Positions 49,023-58,004 of a DNA stretch of 64,000 bases are shown here, piece after piece; position 1 is the first letter of the stretch, and each line of letters starts with the position of its first letter. The stretch is from an uncultured Bacilli bacterium (GTDB taxonomy: Bacteria > Bacillota_I > Bacilli_A > RF39 > UBA660): assembly GCA_947626095.1 (NCBI GenBank), contig CANQQV010000004.1, forward strand, positions 62,001-126,000. The letters run 5' to 3'. The notes beneath the pieces are model-generated. The model searched no databases, had not been told where the DNA came from, and saw nothing but the letters and a program-made list of their open reading frames with translations. A program made the position numbers and the translations under genes.

Positions 49023-50402
49023 ATGAAAGAAATTAAAATGGATGATATTGTCAATTATTGCAAACAATATGGTTTCATCTTCCAAGGAAGTGAAATATAT
49101 GGTGGTTTATCAAATACTTGGGATTACGGACCATTAGGAAGAGAATTAAAAGAAAATGTTCGCCGTGCATGGTGGAAAAAATTTATACAAGAAAATCCTT
49201 ATAACTATGGCTTAGACGCTGCTATTCTTATGAATCCAGAAGTTTGGGTAGCTAGTGGCCACGTTACAAACTTTAATGACCCTTTAATCGATTGTAAAAA
49301 ATGTAAAAGTCGTCATCGTGCTGACAAATTAATCGAAGAATTTACTAAAGGTAAAGAAACCGGCGATGGTTGGGATAATGAAAAGATTGAAAACTTTATT
49401 AAAGACAATCATATTACTTGTCCAAAATGTGGTGCTGAAGATTTTACCCCAATTAGAAAATTCAACTTATTATTTGAAACTCACCAAGGTGTAACAGAAG
49501 ATACTAAATCTAAAGTATATCTACGTGGAGAAACAGCACAAGGAATATTCGTTAACTTCTTAAATGTTCAAAGAAGTATGCGTGCTAAAATCCCATTTGG
49601 TATAGGTCAAACTGGTAAAAGTTTCCGTAATGAAATAACTCCAGGTAACTTTACTTTTAGAACACGTGAATTTGAACAAATGGAACTAGAATTCTTCTGT
49701 AAACCAGATACCGACTTAGAGTGGTTCGGTTATTGGAAAAATTACTGCATCGATTGGTTAAAATCATTAGGCATGAAAAAAGAAAAACTTAGATATCGTG
49801 ATCATTCTAAAGAAGAATTATCCTTCTATAGTAAAGCTACAACTGATATTGAATTCCTATTCCCAATGGGTTGGGGTGAATTATGGGGTATAGCTGATCG
49901 TACAGACTATGACTTAGGTGTTCATATGGAACATTCAAAACAAGATTTAAGATACTTAGATCCTGAAACAAATGAGAAATATGTTCCATATGTCGTTGAA
50001 CCATCACTAGGTTTAGATCGTGCTATCTTAGCTTTTATTTGTAATGCATATGAAGTAGAAGAACTAGATAATAATGATTCTCGCGAAGTATTAAAAATTC
50101 ATCCAGCTTTAGCACCAATAAAAGCTACAATCTTACCATTAATTAAAAAAGTTCATAAAGATAAAGCTATGGAAATATATTCATTATTATGTAAAGATTT
50201 CTATGTTACATATGATGAATCTGGTTCAATTGGTAAACGTTATCGTCGTAATGATGCCGTTGGAACACCATTTAGTATTACCGTTGATGACGAAACCTTA
50301 GAAAATAACATTGTAACAGTTAGAGATCGTGATACTATGGAACAAATTAAACTTAATATCGACGAATTAGCTGATTATATCAAAAGTAAAATTGAATTTT
50401 AA
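49023..50402 (+). CDS. glyS: Glycyl-tRNA synthetase, homodimeric type
   Basis: A 459-residue class II synthetase of the dimeric (eukaryote-like) type. Motif 1 region '[18 protein letters not shown]', zinc ribbon 'CKKC ... [19 protein letters not shown]', motif 2 '[20 protein letters not shown]', and motif 3 '[15 protein letters not shown]' are all present, and the anticodon-binding domain closes the protein. I chose the ATG at 49023 after GTGAGGA, beyond the T-box terminator. The upstream T-box with a GGC specifier fits the amino acid. Confidence 0.97.
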   Translation: MKEIKMDDIVNYCKQYGFIFQGSEIYGGLSNTWDYGPLGRELKENVRRAWWKKFIQENPYNYGLDAAILMNPEVWVASGHVTNFNDPLIDCKKCKSRHRADKLIEEFTKGKETGDGWDNEKIENFIKDNHITCPKCGAEDFTPIRKFNLLFETHQGVTEDTKSKVYLRGETAQGIFVNFLNVQRSMRAKIPFGIGQTGKSFRNEITPGNFTFRTREFEQMELEFFCKPDTDLEWFGYWKNYCIDWLKSLGMKKEKLRYRDHSKEELSFYSKATTDIEFLFPMGWGELWGIADRTDYDLGVHMEHSKQDLRYLDPETNEKYVPYVVEPSLGLDRAILAFICNAYEVEELDNNDSREVLKIHPALAPIKATILPLIKKVHKDKAMEIYSLLCKDFYVTYDESGSIGKRYRRNDAVGTPFSITVDDETLENNIVTVRDRDTMEQIKLNIDELADYIKSKIEF

Positions 50403-50416
50403 TGTCAAATTCCAGT

Positions 50417-50445
50417 AAAGGCAGAAAAACTTCTGCCTTTTCGTT
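50417..50445 (+). terminator. Intrinsic terminator after glyS
   Basis: A ten-base-pair AAAGGCAGAA / TTCTGCCTTT stem with an AAAC loop and a T-rich tail. Confidence 0.9.
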
Positions 50446-50473
50446 TGGTCAACTAAAAAAAATATTATATAAT
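50445..50473 (+). promoter_or_regulatory. Sigma-A promoter
   Basis: TTGGTC, 17 bases, TATAAT (50468-50473), 32 bases before the start of the unknown gene at 50506. Confidence 0.65.
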
Positions 50474-50505
50474 AGACAAAGTATTTTAAAAAGGGCGTGA
50501 TTAAA

Positions 50506-52062
50506 ATGGAATTAATAAAATTTAAAGAATATCTAATGACAATAGTAAATGAATTAAGCATCAAACTAAATGAAATTGAAACCGAAATTTCTTCACTGCC
50601 GCCGATTAAAGAATTTGACATAACTAAATATGGATCAAAAGAATATTTTATAAAATTGTATTTGTCAAAACAACCAAGACATCTTTTTAATATTCATTTA
50701 AAGCCATCAGAAAACATACTAAGACAATTTGTTTATACTCGTGTTAAAAACGATTTGGTAGCAACTAAAAACGAATTATATAAACAAATTAGTGAATTAA
50801 AAAATACAATATCATCCATCGATAAAAATGGCGAAATAGTAGGGGAAGTATATCCTCTTGATAATACTATCAAAGAACTAATTAACTATAGCATTAAAAA
50901 CCAAATTCCTAATGAAGTATTCTTTAACCTTCTAGCTAAATTAGTTCACTATATTAATAAGAATCCACATAATATCAAAAGAACAATCTTAAGCGATATC
51001 AATGTCTATTTATCAAATGGTAACTTAGTAAATTTCGATGCTCCTAAAGATAATTTCCTTTTTTCGTTAAAAAAACTATTTTTAATCATTAACGTTGATC
51101 AAAGTAATCAACAAATTAAAGAGTTTCTAACTAATCTATATAATGATTTAACTAAAGAACCAAATAAACAAGAGAAAAAAGGTCAAATAAGTCAAATTGA
51201 AGAATATATTAAAGATGGCAAAATAATCAAATTACCAGTTGATCAAAAGAAATTTTATCGACTTCTAAAAGATTCTGAACTTCCAGAAGAAACCAAAAAA
51301 GAGTACGAAGAAAAAATGAAGCAAGCTATGTCTAGGGTAGAAAAGCAAAAAAAACGCAAACAAAATTTAAAAGTCCTTCATAAATATCTTTTAGAAGAAG
51401 ACCTTAATACAATGAATGAAGCCGAAAAACTTCTTCTAAACTTAGAAGATATAACTCTTGCATCAATTATTTCTCGTCATTATGAAGAAATAATATCATT
51501 ATGCAACTATATTGAATTAATAGCTGGTTCCTATGAAGAACAGATATCATTAGAAATATTAACGCAAAAATTATCCTCATTAAAAATTATAATAAATAAT
51601 ATTAAAAATCCTCAAAAACCAACTTCAAAAAGTTTCTACTTTATCACTAACAAATTCAATATACCTATTATTCTTTCTCAATTAGAGTTAATAGATATTA
51701 CTCAATATGAAGAAATTTATGTCTTACTATATAATTTAGCTAATGACATGATAAAAGGAACAAAAGTAAAAGAAATAAATGGTATTGAGATATATCATTT
51801 ATATGGTGAAAATATTCAAATAACATATACAAAGCATCGAGACGAAATAATAATAGCTTCTATAAAAACAACCTCAGAAATTTATAGTTCATCAAATAAA
51901 GATCTTAGTGCTAAAGAAATAGAAAAAGTAGTAAGACTACATCAAACACCAAAAAATGAAAAAATCAAAAGTCTTCATTCAATATATGAATGTTTAATCG
52001 CCAACCAACTTGATTTACGTAAAAATAGCCCTAAATTAACTTTTCATTTACCAACTGAATAA
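50506..52062 (+). CDS. Uncharacterised large helical protein
   Basis: A 518-residue cytosolic protein that I do not recognise. It is highly charged and largely helical, with a coiled-coil-like N-terminus ('LSIKLNEIETEISSLPPI'), a conserved-looking 'SKQPRHLFNIHLKPSENILR', and a strongly basic stretch near residues 275-300 ('SRVEKQKKRKQNLKVL'). There is no signal peptide or membrane helix. It has its own promoter and precedes sepF-divIVA, with a gap of 90 bases. Confidence 0.7.
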   Translation: MELIKFKEYLMTIVNELSIKLNEIETEISSLPPIKEFDITKYGSKEYFIKLYLSKQPRHLFNIHLKPSENILRQFVYTRVKNDLVATKNELYKQISELKNTISSIDKNGEIVGEVYPLDNTIKELINYSIKNQIPNEVFFNLLAKLVHYINKNPHNIKRTILSDINVYLSNGNLVNFDAPKDNFLFSLKKLFLIINVDQSNQQIKEFLTNLYNDLTKEPNKQEKKGQISQIEEYIKDGKIIKLPVDQKKFYRLLKDSELPEETKKEYEEKMKQAMSRVEKQKKRKQNLKVLHKYLLEEDLNTMNEAEKLLLNLEDITLASIISRHYEEIISLCNYIELIAGSYEEQISLEILTQKLSSLKIIINNIKNPQKPTSKSFYFITNKFNIPIILSQLELIDITQYEEIYVLLYNLANDMIKGTKVKEINGIEIYHLYGENIQITYTKHRDEIIIASIKTTSEIYSSSNKDLSAKEIEKVVRLHQTPKNEKIKSLHSIYECLIANQLDLRKNSPKLTFHLPTE

Positions 52063-52090
52063 AAAATATAGTTCTTTTAAAATAATCATA

Positions 52091-52119
52091 TTGAAAAAAT
52101 AATCAATATCATATATAAT
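52091..52119 (+). promoter_or_regulatory. Sigma-A promoter of sepF-divIVA
   Basis: TTGAAA, 17 bases, TATAAT (52114-52119), 33 bases before the sepF ATG. Confidence 0.85.
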
Positions 52120-52152
52120 TAAAAGGGTAATAAAGTGTAGGAGGCATATTAT

Positions 52153-52554
52153 ATGGCATTTAGTATAAAGAAGATATTTGAACCAGTTGATGAAGATGAA
52201 AGAAGTTTAAATGGAACAGAAGATAACTACTATGAAACAGATAGTAAAGAAGTAGATAATAGCTCTAATAAGATGATTTTACTTGAGCCCCGTGCTTATT
52301 CAGAATCTCAACAAATCGCTGATCATCTAAAAAATCGTAATAGTGTTGTCGTAAATTTAAAACGTGTAACATCTGATCAAGCAAAAAGAATTATTGACTT
52401 TTTGAGCGGTTGCATTTATGCTATAGGCGGAACTATGCAAAAAGTTGGTGTTGGAATTTATCTTTGTACACCAAATAATGTTAATGTTCAAGGTAAAATA
52501 AGTGATGATAGTGCCAAAGAACAAGAAAAAAGCGAAGAAGAAATAGAATGGTAA
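52153..52554 (+). CDS. sepF: Cell division protein SepF
   Basis: A 133-residue FtsZ-binding membrane-associated protein. An amphipathic N-terminus ('[11 protein letters not shown]') and an acidic linker precede the SepF core: '[20 protein letters not shown]', '[19 protein letters not shown]' and '[19 protein letters not shown]'. It bundles and anchors FtsZ filaments at the division site. divIVA follows after 28 bases. The usual ylmG and ylmH between them are missing. Confidence 0.95.
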   Translation: MAFSIKKIFEPVDEDERSLNGTEDNYYETDSKEVDNSSNKMILLEPRAYSESQQIADHLKNRNSVVVNLKRVTSDQAKRIIDFLSGCIYAIGGTMQKVGVGIYLCTPNNVNVQGKISDDSAKEQEKSEEEIEW

Positions 52555-52582
52555 TATCATACTCTTTATAAGAGGGTGAGTC

Positions 52583-53023
52583 ATGAAAAACTTTAACATA
52601 GTAACTAATGGCTATGACAAAAACGAAGTAAATAATTTTGTTAATGAAGTAACAACCGAATATGAAAGCATGCTAAACAAATTAAAAAGTAAAGATGAAG
52701 AAATAGCCATGCTTAAAAATGAACTAAACCGTTATAAAGATATTGAAACAACAATGAATAAAGCGGTTTTAGTTGCTGAAGACTCATCAAATCAAATAAG
52801 AAAAATAGCCAAAGAAGAAGCAAATTTAATTATTGCAAATGCCAAAAAAGACGCATCACAAATTGTTAACGATGCCTTAATTAAAGCTGAAAAAACGGAA
52901 ATAGAAGTGGATAATCTCCGTCGTAGTATTAAACTTTATAAAGCTCGTATTAAAGAAGTTGTTTCTGAACAACTTACTATGGTTGATGACGTTGATAATA
53001 TTAATTTAGACGAAAGAGAGTAA
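52583..53023 (+). CDS. divIVA: DivIVA
   Basis: A 146-residue coiled-coil protein with the DivIVA lipid-binding start 'NIVTNGYDKNEVNNFVNEV', here with the Gly-Tyr-Asp turn, followed by a long coiled coil ('YESMLNKLKSKDEEIAMLK', 'AKEEANLIIANAKKDASQIV'). DivIVA marks curved membrane at the septum and poles and, in spore formers, helps to place the chromosome. GAGGGTGAG is the ribosome site. Confidence 0.93.
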   Translation: MKNFNIVTNGYDKNEVNNFVNEVTTEYESMLNKLKSKDEEIAMLKNELNRYKDIETTMNKAVLVAEDSSNQIRKIAKEEANLIIANAKKDASQIVNDALIKAEKTEIEVDNLRRSIKLYKARIKEVVSEQLTMVDDVDNINLDERE

Positions 53024-53035
53024 TCTCTTTTTTTT
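53013..53035. terminator. Terminator of sepF-divIVA
   Basis: AAAGAGA / TCTCTTT stem with a GTAA loop and T run, at the point where divIVA and sigK converge. Confidence 0.85.
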
Positions 53036-53726
53036 AATTGCGATTATTCTTAAAAAATTCTTTATACAATTTGGTTAAAGCTCGTTTCTCAATTCTTGAG
53101 ACATAACTTCTTGATATATGTAATTCTTTAGCTATTTCTTTTTGCGTATAAATATCTGTATTATATAAGCCATATCTTTTAACAATTATCTCTTTTTCTC
53201 TTTTACTTAATACTTCTAAATACTTATGTAATAACTCAATATTAATATTATTAAAGATTAATGTCGGTAAATCATCCTCAGTATTAGGTAATACGTCCAT
53301 TAATGATATTTCATTACCATCCTTATCAATTCCTATATAATCATTTAAACTAATATCATTACCATACTTCTTATTACTTCTAAAATACATTAAGATTTCA
53401 TTCTCCGCACATTTAGCTATATAAGTCGTTATTTTAATCTTCTTATTAGGATTATAACTATCAATTCCTTTAATAAGACCAATCGTTCCAATACTAATTA
53501 AATCATCACTAGATATATTTTTATCTTCATATCTTTTACATAAATGGGCCACTAAACGCAAATTATGTTCAATTAACTTATTACGTGCCTCAATATCTCC
53601 ATTCATCATTAGTTTAATGCATTCATCCTCCTCATCACTACTTAGTGGTTCCGGAAATACATTATTCGAATAACTCCCAGTAAAAGCAAATAAACCTTTA
53701 AATAGATTTAATAATCTTAAAAACAT
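53034..53726 (-). CDS. sigK: RNA polymerase sigma-K factor
   Basis: A 230-residue sigma-70 factor that closely matches sigma-K of Bacillus: 'FPEPLSSDEEDECIKLMMNG', 'NKLIEHNLRLVAHLCKRYED', 'DDLISIGTIGLIKGIDSY' in region 2, and 'QKEIAKELHISRSYVSRIEK' in region 4. The first ~20 residues are hydrophobic ('FLRLLNLFKGLFAFTGSYS'), like the pro-sequence removed by SpoIVFB. The gene is unbroken, with no skin-type insertion. Its 33-base 5' element is identical to that of gerM. It directs late mother-cell genes such as gerE. Confidence 0.93.
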   Translation of the reverse strand: MFLRLLNLFKGLFAFTGSYSNNVFPEPLSSDEEDECIKLMMNGDIEARNKLIEHNLRLVAHLCKRYEDKNISSDDLISIGTIGLIKGIDSYNPNKKIKITTYIAKCAENEILMYFRSNKKYGNDISLNDYIGIDKDGNEISLMDVLPNTEDDLPTLIFNNINIELLHKYLEVLSKREKEIIVKRYGLYNTDIYTQKEIAKELHISRSYVSRIEKRALTKLYKEFFKNNRN

Positions 53727-53754
53727 CTAATCACCTAATTAATTATATTTAAAA
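53722..53754 (-). promoter_or_regulatory. Promoter/leader element of sigK shared with gerM
   Basis: Identical over 33 bases to 23192-23224. On the minus strand AATATAAT is followed by AATTA, AGGTGATTAG and the sigK ATG. Confidence 0.6.
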
Positions 53755-53768
53755 TAAAAGGTAAAAAT

Positions 53769-53776
53769 GATATAAT
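53769..53776 (+). promoter_or_regulatory. Extended -10 promoter of the lipoprotein gene
   Basis: TGATATAAT, 20 bases before the ATG at 53796. No good -35 box. Confidence 0.45.
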
Positions 53777-53795
53777 CAATTCAAGGAATGATAAT

Positions 53796-54695
53796 ATGAA
53801 AAGATTACTTAGAATAACTATCTTACTGCTATTTTGTTTAATAATACCAGCTTGTAAATCTGAATATAAATATGAAGTAGTAGAAATAACCAGTCATGAT
53901 CTATTAGCCAATATTAACGAAAACAAATCATTTGTCTTTGCCTTTGTTAATAGTAAGAATAATAATTATGATGCCTTTATGAATGATTTAAAGACTTTTT
54001 CTGAAAAAAACCATTCCAAAATATATTATGTCGATTATAATCACATGGATTATAAAACTTTCGCATACTTTGTTGATAACATAGATTTAACTTATAATAA
54101 ATGTAGTTACTATGTTTACAAAAATAAAGCATATGTTGTACAAAGTGAATATACAAATTATCAAAATCTCTACAAAGATCTTAAAAATTATACTTTATTA
54201 GACAATCTAAACCTTTCTAGTGAAGATGAATTAAAAGAATATTATAATAAAGCTGTAACTGAATATAATAATGGTAATATTGGTATTGCTAACGATAATT
54301 TGAATTTGGCTTGGACTTTAGATGAAGCTAAGGAATTCTATAAAAATAATGAATACTTCAAACTAATTCAACTATGGGAAAACTATGAATTTAGAGATCC
54401 TAAAAAATTAGATTATACAACATATCATAGTCTTTTCTTTTCTAACCATACTAATTACTATGTTGAAGCAATTAAAAGTGGCGACTATGCTACATTTGTC
54501 AAACCAAATACAATAGATGAACATGAATTTATCTATTATTACATAAAAGATGATATAATATATACAGCTGAAAAAGATAATATTGATCATGATAAATATA
54601 AAGCAACGTATAGATTAATCGATGTTTCTGATGACTTAATGCATTTAATTGATTTAAAAAATGATAAAGAATATGAATATATAAGAGGTGTATAA
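53796..54695 (+). CDS. Lipoprotein with a thioredoxin-fold-like N-terminal part
   Basis: A 299-residue lipoprotein. The signal peptide ends in the lipobox 'LIIPAC' with Cys20 as the lipid site. The following ~110 residues look like a thioredoxin fold ('FVFAFVNSKNNNYDAFMNDL', 'KIYYVDYNHMDYKTFAYF') without a CXXC pair. The rest is acidic and Tyr/Asn-rich, of no known type. It is followed after two bases by a membrane-anchored protein gene, so both may act together at the cell surface. Confidence 0.7.
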   Translation: MKRLLRITILLLFCLIIPACKSEYKYEVVEITSHDLLANINENKSFVFAFVNSKNNNYDAFMNDLKTFSEKNHSKIYYVDYNHMDYKTFAYFVDNIDLTYNKCSYYVYKNKAYVVQSEYTNYQNLYKDLKNYTLLDNLNLSSEDELKEYYNKAVTEYNNGNIGIANDNLNLAWTLDEAKEFYKNNEYFKLIQLWENYEFRDPKKLDYTTYHSLFFSNHTNYYVEAIKSGDYATFVKPNTIDEHEFIYYYIKDDIIYTAEKDNIDHDKYKATYRLIDVSDDLMHLIDLKNDKEYEYIRGV

Positions 54696-54697
54696 AA

Positions 54698-55414
54698 GTG
54701 GAAATAGTTAGAGTAGAAAAAAGAGTTAAACAACCAAAAACAAACAAACCAAAAACAAAACAAACGCCAAAGAAACAAAAAGAAATGACAAGTAATAAAA
54801 AATTTTTACTTGTTATCGTTATCATTGGCTTATTTCTTATTATTTGTGCCTCAATCTATCGTTGGCAAAGTAATAAAAAATATCAAGGCTACTGGTGTAG
54901 TTATACTGAACATTCTCTAGTCGTTGTTCAACTTAAAGATGGTCATACCGAAAAGCAAGATCAAGAGTTAGAAAAACTAGCTGAAACTTTTGAAAACGTT
55001 ATATCAGTTAATCCAGCCCCAAAAGAAGGATATGAAGACGGTCTAGGACCAAATCCTGATATTAACGATGCATATGTTATTAGCTTCTCAACCTTAGATA
55101 ATGTTGGTACTTATATCGAAGAAATTGAAAAACTTGACTTTGTCGTTAATGTCAATCAACAATCAGCCAAAAGTAACATGTCCTTATATAATTTAAAAAG
55201 TTTTAATAATTATACTTTTTCTGATTCCGATGAAGCTTTAGAAGAAGATATCGAAACTGGTAAATATAAAATTAAAAATGGGGTAATAACATTTACTCCT
55301 AAAAATAAAGATGAACAAACTAAATTGTTATATATCAAAGATAAACATTTATGTTCTGATCCAGAATGTACAAGAATCTTTGCTTCAACTAATGAAACAT
55401 GCAATACTGATTAA
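54698..55414 (+). CDS. Membrane-anchored protein of unknown function
   Basis: A 238-residue protein starting at GTG (AGAGGTG eight bases upstream). A strongly basic cytoplasmic tail ('KRVKQPKTNKPKTKQTPKKQ') precedes one transmembrane helix ('FLLVIVIIGLFLIICASIY'). The outer part has a possible ferredoxin-like segment ('YTEHSLVVVQLKDGHTEKQ ... EKLDFVVNVNQQ') and four cysteines near the end. I cannot assign a family. It is coupled to the lipoprotein gene. Confidence 0.65.
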   Translation: MEIVRVEKRVKQPKTNKPKTKQTPKKQKEMTSNKKFLLVIVIIGLFLIICASIYRWQSNKKYQGYWCSYTEHSLVVVQLKDGHTEKQDQELEKLAETFENVISVNPAPKEGYEDGLGPNPDINDAYVISFSTLDNVGTYIEEIEKLDFVVNVNQQSAKSNMSLYNLKSFNNYTFSDSDEALEEDIETGKYKIKNGVITFTPKNKDEQTKLLYIKDKHLCSDPECTRIFASTNETCNTD

Positions 55415-55429
55415 TTAAGGAGGCAACAA

Positions 55430-56428
55430 ATGAAAATATTAGTAACTGGTGGTTGTGGTTACATAGGTAGCCATACCTGTGTTGAATTACTCGAAAACGG
55501 CTATGAAGTTGTAATCATCGATAATCTATGTAATTCCAAAAAAGATGTTATTGATAAAATTAAACAAATAACTAATAAAGACGTAACATTCTATGAAAAT
55601 GATGTTTGTGATAAAAATGCCTTAGAAACAATTTTTAATGCAGAGAATATCGATGCGGTCATCCATTTTGCTGGACTAAAAGCGGTTGGTGAATCAGTAT
55701 CTAAACCTCTAATGTATTATCGCAACAACTTAGATTCAACTTTATCTTTATTAGAAGTAATGAATAAATATAATTGTAAAAAACTAGTCTTTTCATCTAG
55801 TGCTACCGTTTATGGTAAACCACATCAATTACCAATAACCGAAGATTTTCCTCTACAAACAACTAATCCATATGGCTCAACTAAATTAATGATTGAAAAT
55901 ATCTTAAATGATTTATATACTTCCGATAATACTTGGAGTATTGCCATTCTTCGATACTTTAATCCAATTGGTGCTCATAAAAGTGGTTTAATTGGGGAAA
56001 ATCCTAATGGCATTCCAAATAATTTAATGCCATATATCGTTAAAGTAGCTACTGGGGAATTAAAAGAATTAAATGTCTTTGGTAATGACTATAATACTAA
56101 AGATGGAACTGGTGTAAGAGATTACATTCACGTTGTTGATCTAGCTAAAGGTCATATCAAAGCTATCGAAAAAGTTATAAAAGACGAAGGCCTTGATACA
56201 TATAATCTAGGTACTGGTAAAGGTTATAGTGTTCTAGAAATAGTTAATACCTTTGAAAAAGTTAATGGTATCAAAATTCCTTATAAAATTGTCAATCGCC
56301 GTCCAGGTGATATCGATGCTTGTTATGCTGCTACCGATAAAGCTGCTAGATTACTTAATTGGCATGCTGAATTAGAAATCGAAGAAATGTGTAAAGACGC
56401 TTACAACTTTGTTAAAAACAATCAATAA
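55430..56428 (+). CDS. galE: UDP-glucose 4-epimerase GalE
   Basis: A 332-residue extended SDR that interconverts UDP-glucose and UDP-galactose (or the N-acetyl forms). The NAD loop is 'VTGGCGYIGSHTCVELLENG', the catalytic serine lies in 'FSSSATVYG', and the Tyr-Lys pair in 'NPYGSTKLMIE'. 'YFNPIGAHKSGLIGENPNG' is typical of GalE. It probably supplies sugar for surface glycans. AAGGAGG is a strong ribosome site and a terminator follows. Confidence 0.95.
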   Translation: MKILVTGGCGYIGSHTCVELLENGYEVVIIDNLCNSKKDVIDKIKQITNKDVTFYENDVCDKNALETIFNAENIDAVIHFAGLKAVGESVSKPLMYYRNNLDSTLSLLEVMNKYNCKKLVFSSSATVYGKPHQLPITEDFPLQTTNPYGSTKLMIENILNDLYTSDNTWSIAILRYFNPIGAHKSGLIGENPNGIPNNLMPYIVKVATGELKELNVFGNDYNTKDGTGVRDYIHVVDLAKGHIKAIEKVIKDEGLDTYNLGTGKGYSVLEIVNTFEKVNGIKIPYKIVNRRPGDIDACYAATDKAARLLNWHAELEIEEMCKDAYNFVKNNQ

Positions 56429-56430
56429 AG

Positions 56431-56452
56431 AAACTACGAAAGTAGTTTTTTT
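56431..56452 (+). terminator. Intrinsic terminator after galE
   Basis: AAACTAC / GTAGTTT stem with a GAAA tetraloop and T run. Confidence 0.9.
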
Positions 56453-56493
56453 AAATTGAATAATAAGTTATAATATAGATGAGGTTTTTGTTT

Positions 56494-57009
56494 ATGACTA
56501 GTATTTATCAACCAAAAATGTATTATCAAAATATCTTTACTATTAATTACGACTTATTAAAGAAGCAAAACATTAAATACTTAATCTTTGATTTAGATAA
56601 TACTATTGCTGATTGTCGTACTATAACTCCATCTAAAGAAGTAATAACCTTATTTAATAAACTTCAAAAACAAGGTTTTCAAATATATATTTTATCAAAC
56701 GCTTTAAAAAGACGTGTTAAACAATTTGGTAGTGCTCTTAAAGTTCCGTACTATTACTTATCTTTAAAGCCATTAACTATTACTTTTAAGCGCTTAATAA
56801 AAAATAATAACCTTGATATAACTAAAATAGCGATGATTGGTGATGAACTATATACTGATATTAAAGGTTCAAATAAACTAAAAATCCTAAGTATTTTAGT
56901 TGATCCTTTAACTAAACACGACTATATTTTTTCTAAGATAAGTCGTCTACGTGAAAAACACTTAATTAAAAAAACTAACATTATTAAAAGAGGTGAATAT
57001 TATGAATAA
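56494..57009 (+). CDS. yqeG: YqeG family HAD phosphatase
   Basis: A 171-residue HAD-type phosphatase of the YqeG family, related to mitochondrial phosphatidylglycerophosphatase Gep4. Motif I is 'LIFDLDNTIADC', motif II 'YILSNALKRR', motif III Lys in 'YLSLKPL', and motif IV 'MIGDELYTDIKGSN'. A role in phosphatidylglycerol synthesis is suggested by the homologue. I chose the ATG at 56494, nine bases after GAGG. It overlaps yqeH by eight bases, the normal gene order. Confidence 0.9.
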   Translation: MTSIYQPKMYYQNIFTINYDLLKKQNIKYLIFDLDNTIADCRTITPSKEVITLFNKLQKQGFQIYILSNALKRRVKQFGSALKVPYYYLSLKPLTITFKRLIKNNNLDITKIAMIGDELYTDIKGSNKLKILSILVDPLTKHDYIFSKISRLREKHLIKKTNIIKRGEYYE

Positions 57010-57994
57010 ATGTATCGGCTGTGGTAGTGTTTTACAAAATCAATATCAAGATAAAATCGGTTATACGCCCAAAAAAGATCTTAATGAAGTAAAATACTGT
57101 GAAAGATGCTTTAAAATCAATAACTATAACGATAAATTTATTACTAAACTAGATAATATTAATGAATATCTCATAAAAGAAGTAAATAAAAAGGCGGAAT
57201 ACGTTTATTTCATGATTGACTTTCTAAATATTAACACTGAAACTTTAGCATCATATAATAAAATTAAAGTTCCTAAATCTTTAATAATTAGTAAACTAGA
57301 TATTATTCCTAAATCAATTAATAAAGCTAAACTTACTAATTATTTAAAAGAAACATATCAAATAACTGATAATATCTATTATCAAAGTACTAAGAAAAAC
57401 TTAAATACTAAAGATTTAATAAGTAACTTAGAAAAGCATCATCTTAAAGAATGTTATATACTAGGCTATGCTAATAGTGGTAAATCTAATCTTATTAATA
57501 AAATAAATACAATGTATAATGAAAATATAAATAAAATAACTACGAGTTCAATACCTAACACAACTATTGATTTTATTAAAATTCCGATAAACGATAATCT
57601 TACTTTAATCGATTCACCTGGTTTTACTTTAAATAATGTTATATATGAAAATAACGAATACGATTTAATTGAAAGAGTAAATCCTAAAAAGTATCTTAAA
57701 CCAATAACATATCAAACCAAAAATATTACTTCATTAGTCATCGAAGATAAATTAAGAATTGATGTTAATAGTATTAATAGCTTAACATTCTATATTAGTA
57801 ATGAACTTAATATTAAACGTATCTTTAATGATAATCCTGAATTAACTACCTTACAAAGTATTGAATTAGATATTCCCGATAACTCTGATTTAATAATTAA
57901 ATCATTAGGTTTTATTAATATCAAAAAAGCTTGTCATTTAAAGATTTATACTGTAAATGATAATTTATTCGAAATAAGAAAATCATTATTCTAG
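57002..57994 (+). CDS. yqeH: YqeH ribosome biogenesis GTPase
   Basis: A 330-residue circularly permuted GTPase. An N-terminal zinc finger ('CIGCGSVLQ ... YCERCFKINNYND') is followed by G4 'SKLDIIP', G1 'GYANSGKSNLINKI' and G3 'IDSPGF', and a C-terminal substrate-recognition domain. YqeH assists 30S assembly. AGGTGAATATT supports the ATG at 57002. Confidence 0.92.
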   Translation: MNKCIGCGSVLQNQYQDKIGYTPKKDLNEVKYCERCFKINNYNDKFITKLDNINEYLIKEVNKKAEYVYFMIDFLNINTETLASYNKIKVPKSLIISKLDIIPKSINKAKLTNYLKETYQITDNIYYQSTKKNLNTKDLISNLEKHHLKECYILGYANSGKSNLINKINTMYNENINKITTSSIPNTTIDFIKIPINDNLTLIDSPGFTLNNVIYENNEYDLIERVNPKKYLKPITYQTKNITSLVIEDKLRIDVNSINSLTFYISNELNIKRIFNDNPELTTLQSIELDIPDNSDLIIKSLGFINIKKACHLKIYTVNDNLFEIRKSLF

Positions 57995-58004
57995 GAGGTT
58001 AAAA

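Noticed and set aside
54529..54825. Minus-strand frames rich in Phe and Leu that look like membrane proteins.
   Set aside because: They are antisense to Lys/Asn-rich coding sequence, which gives hydrophobic shadows; no start signals.
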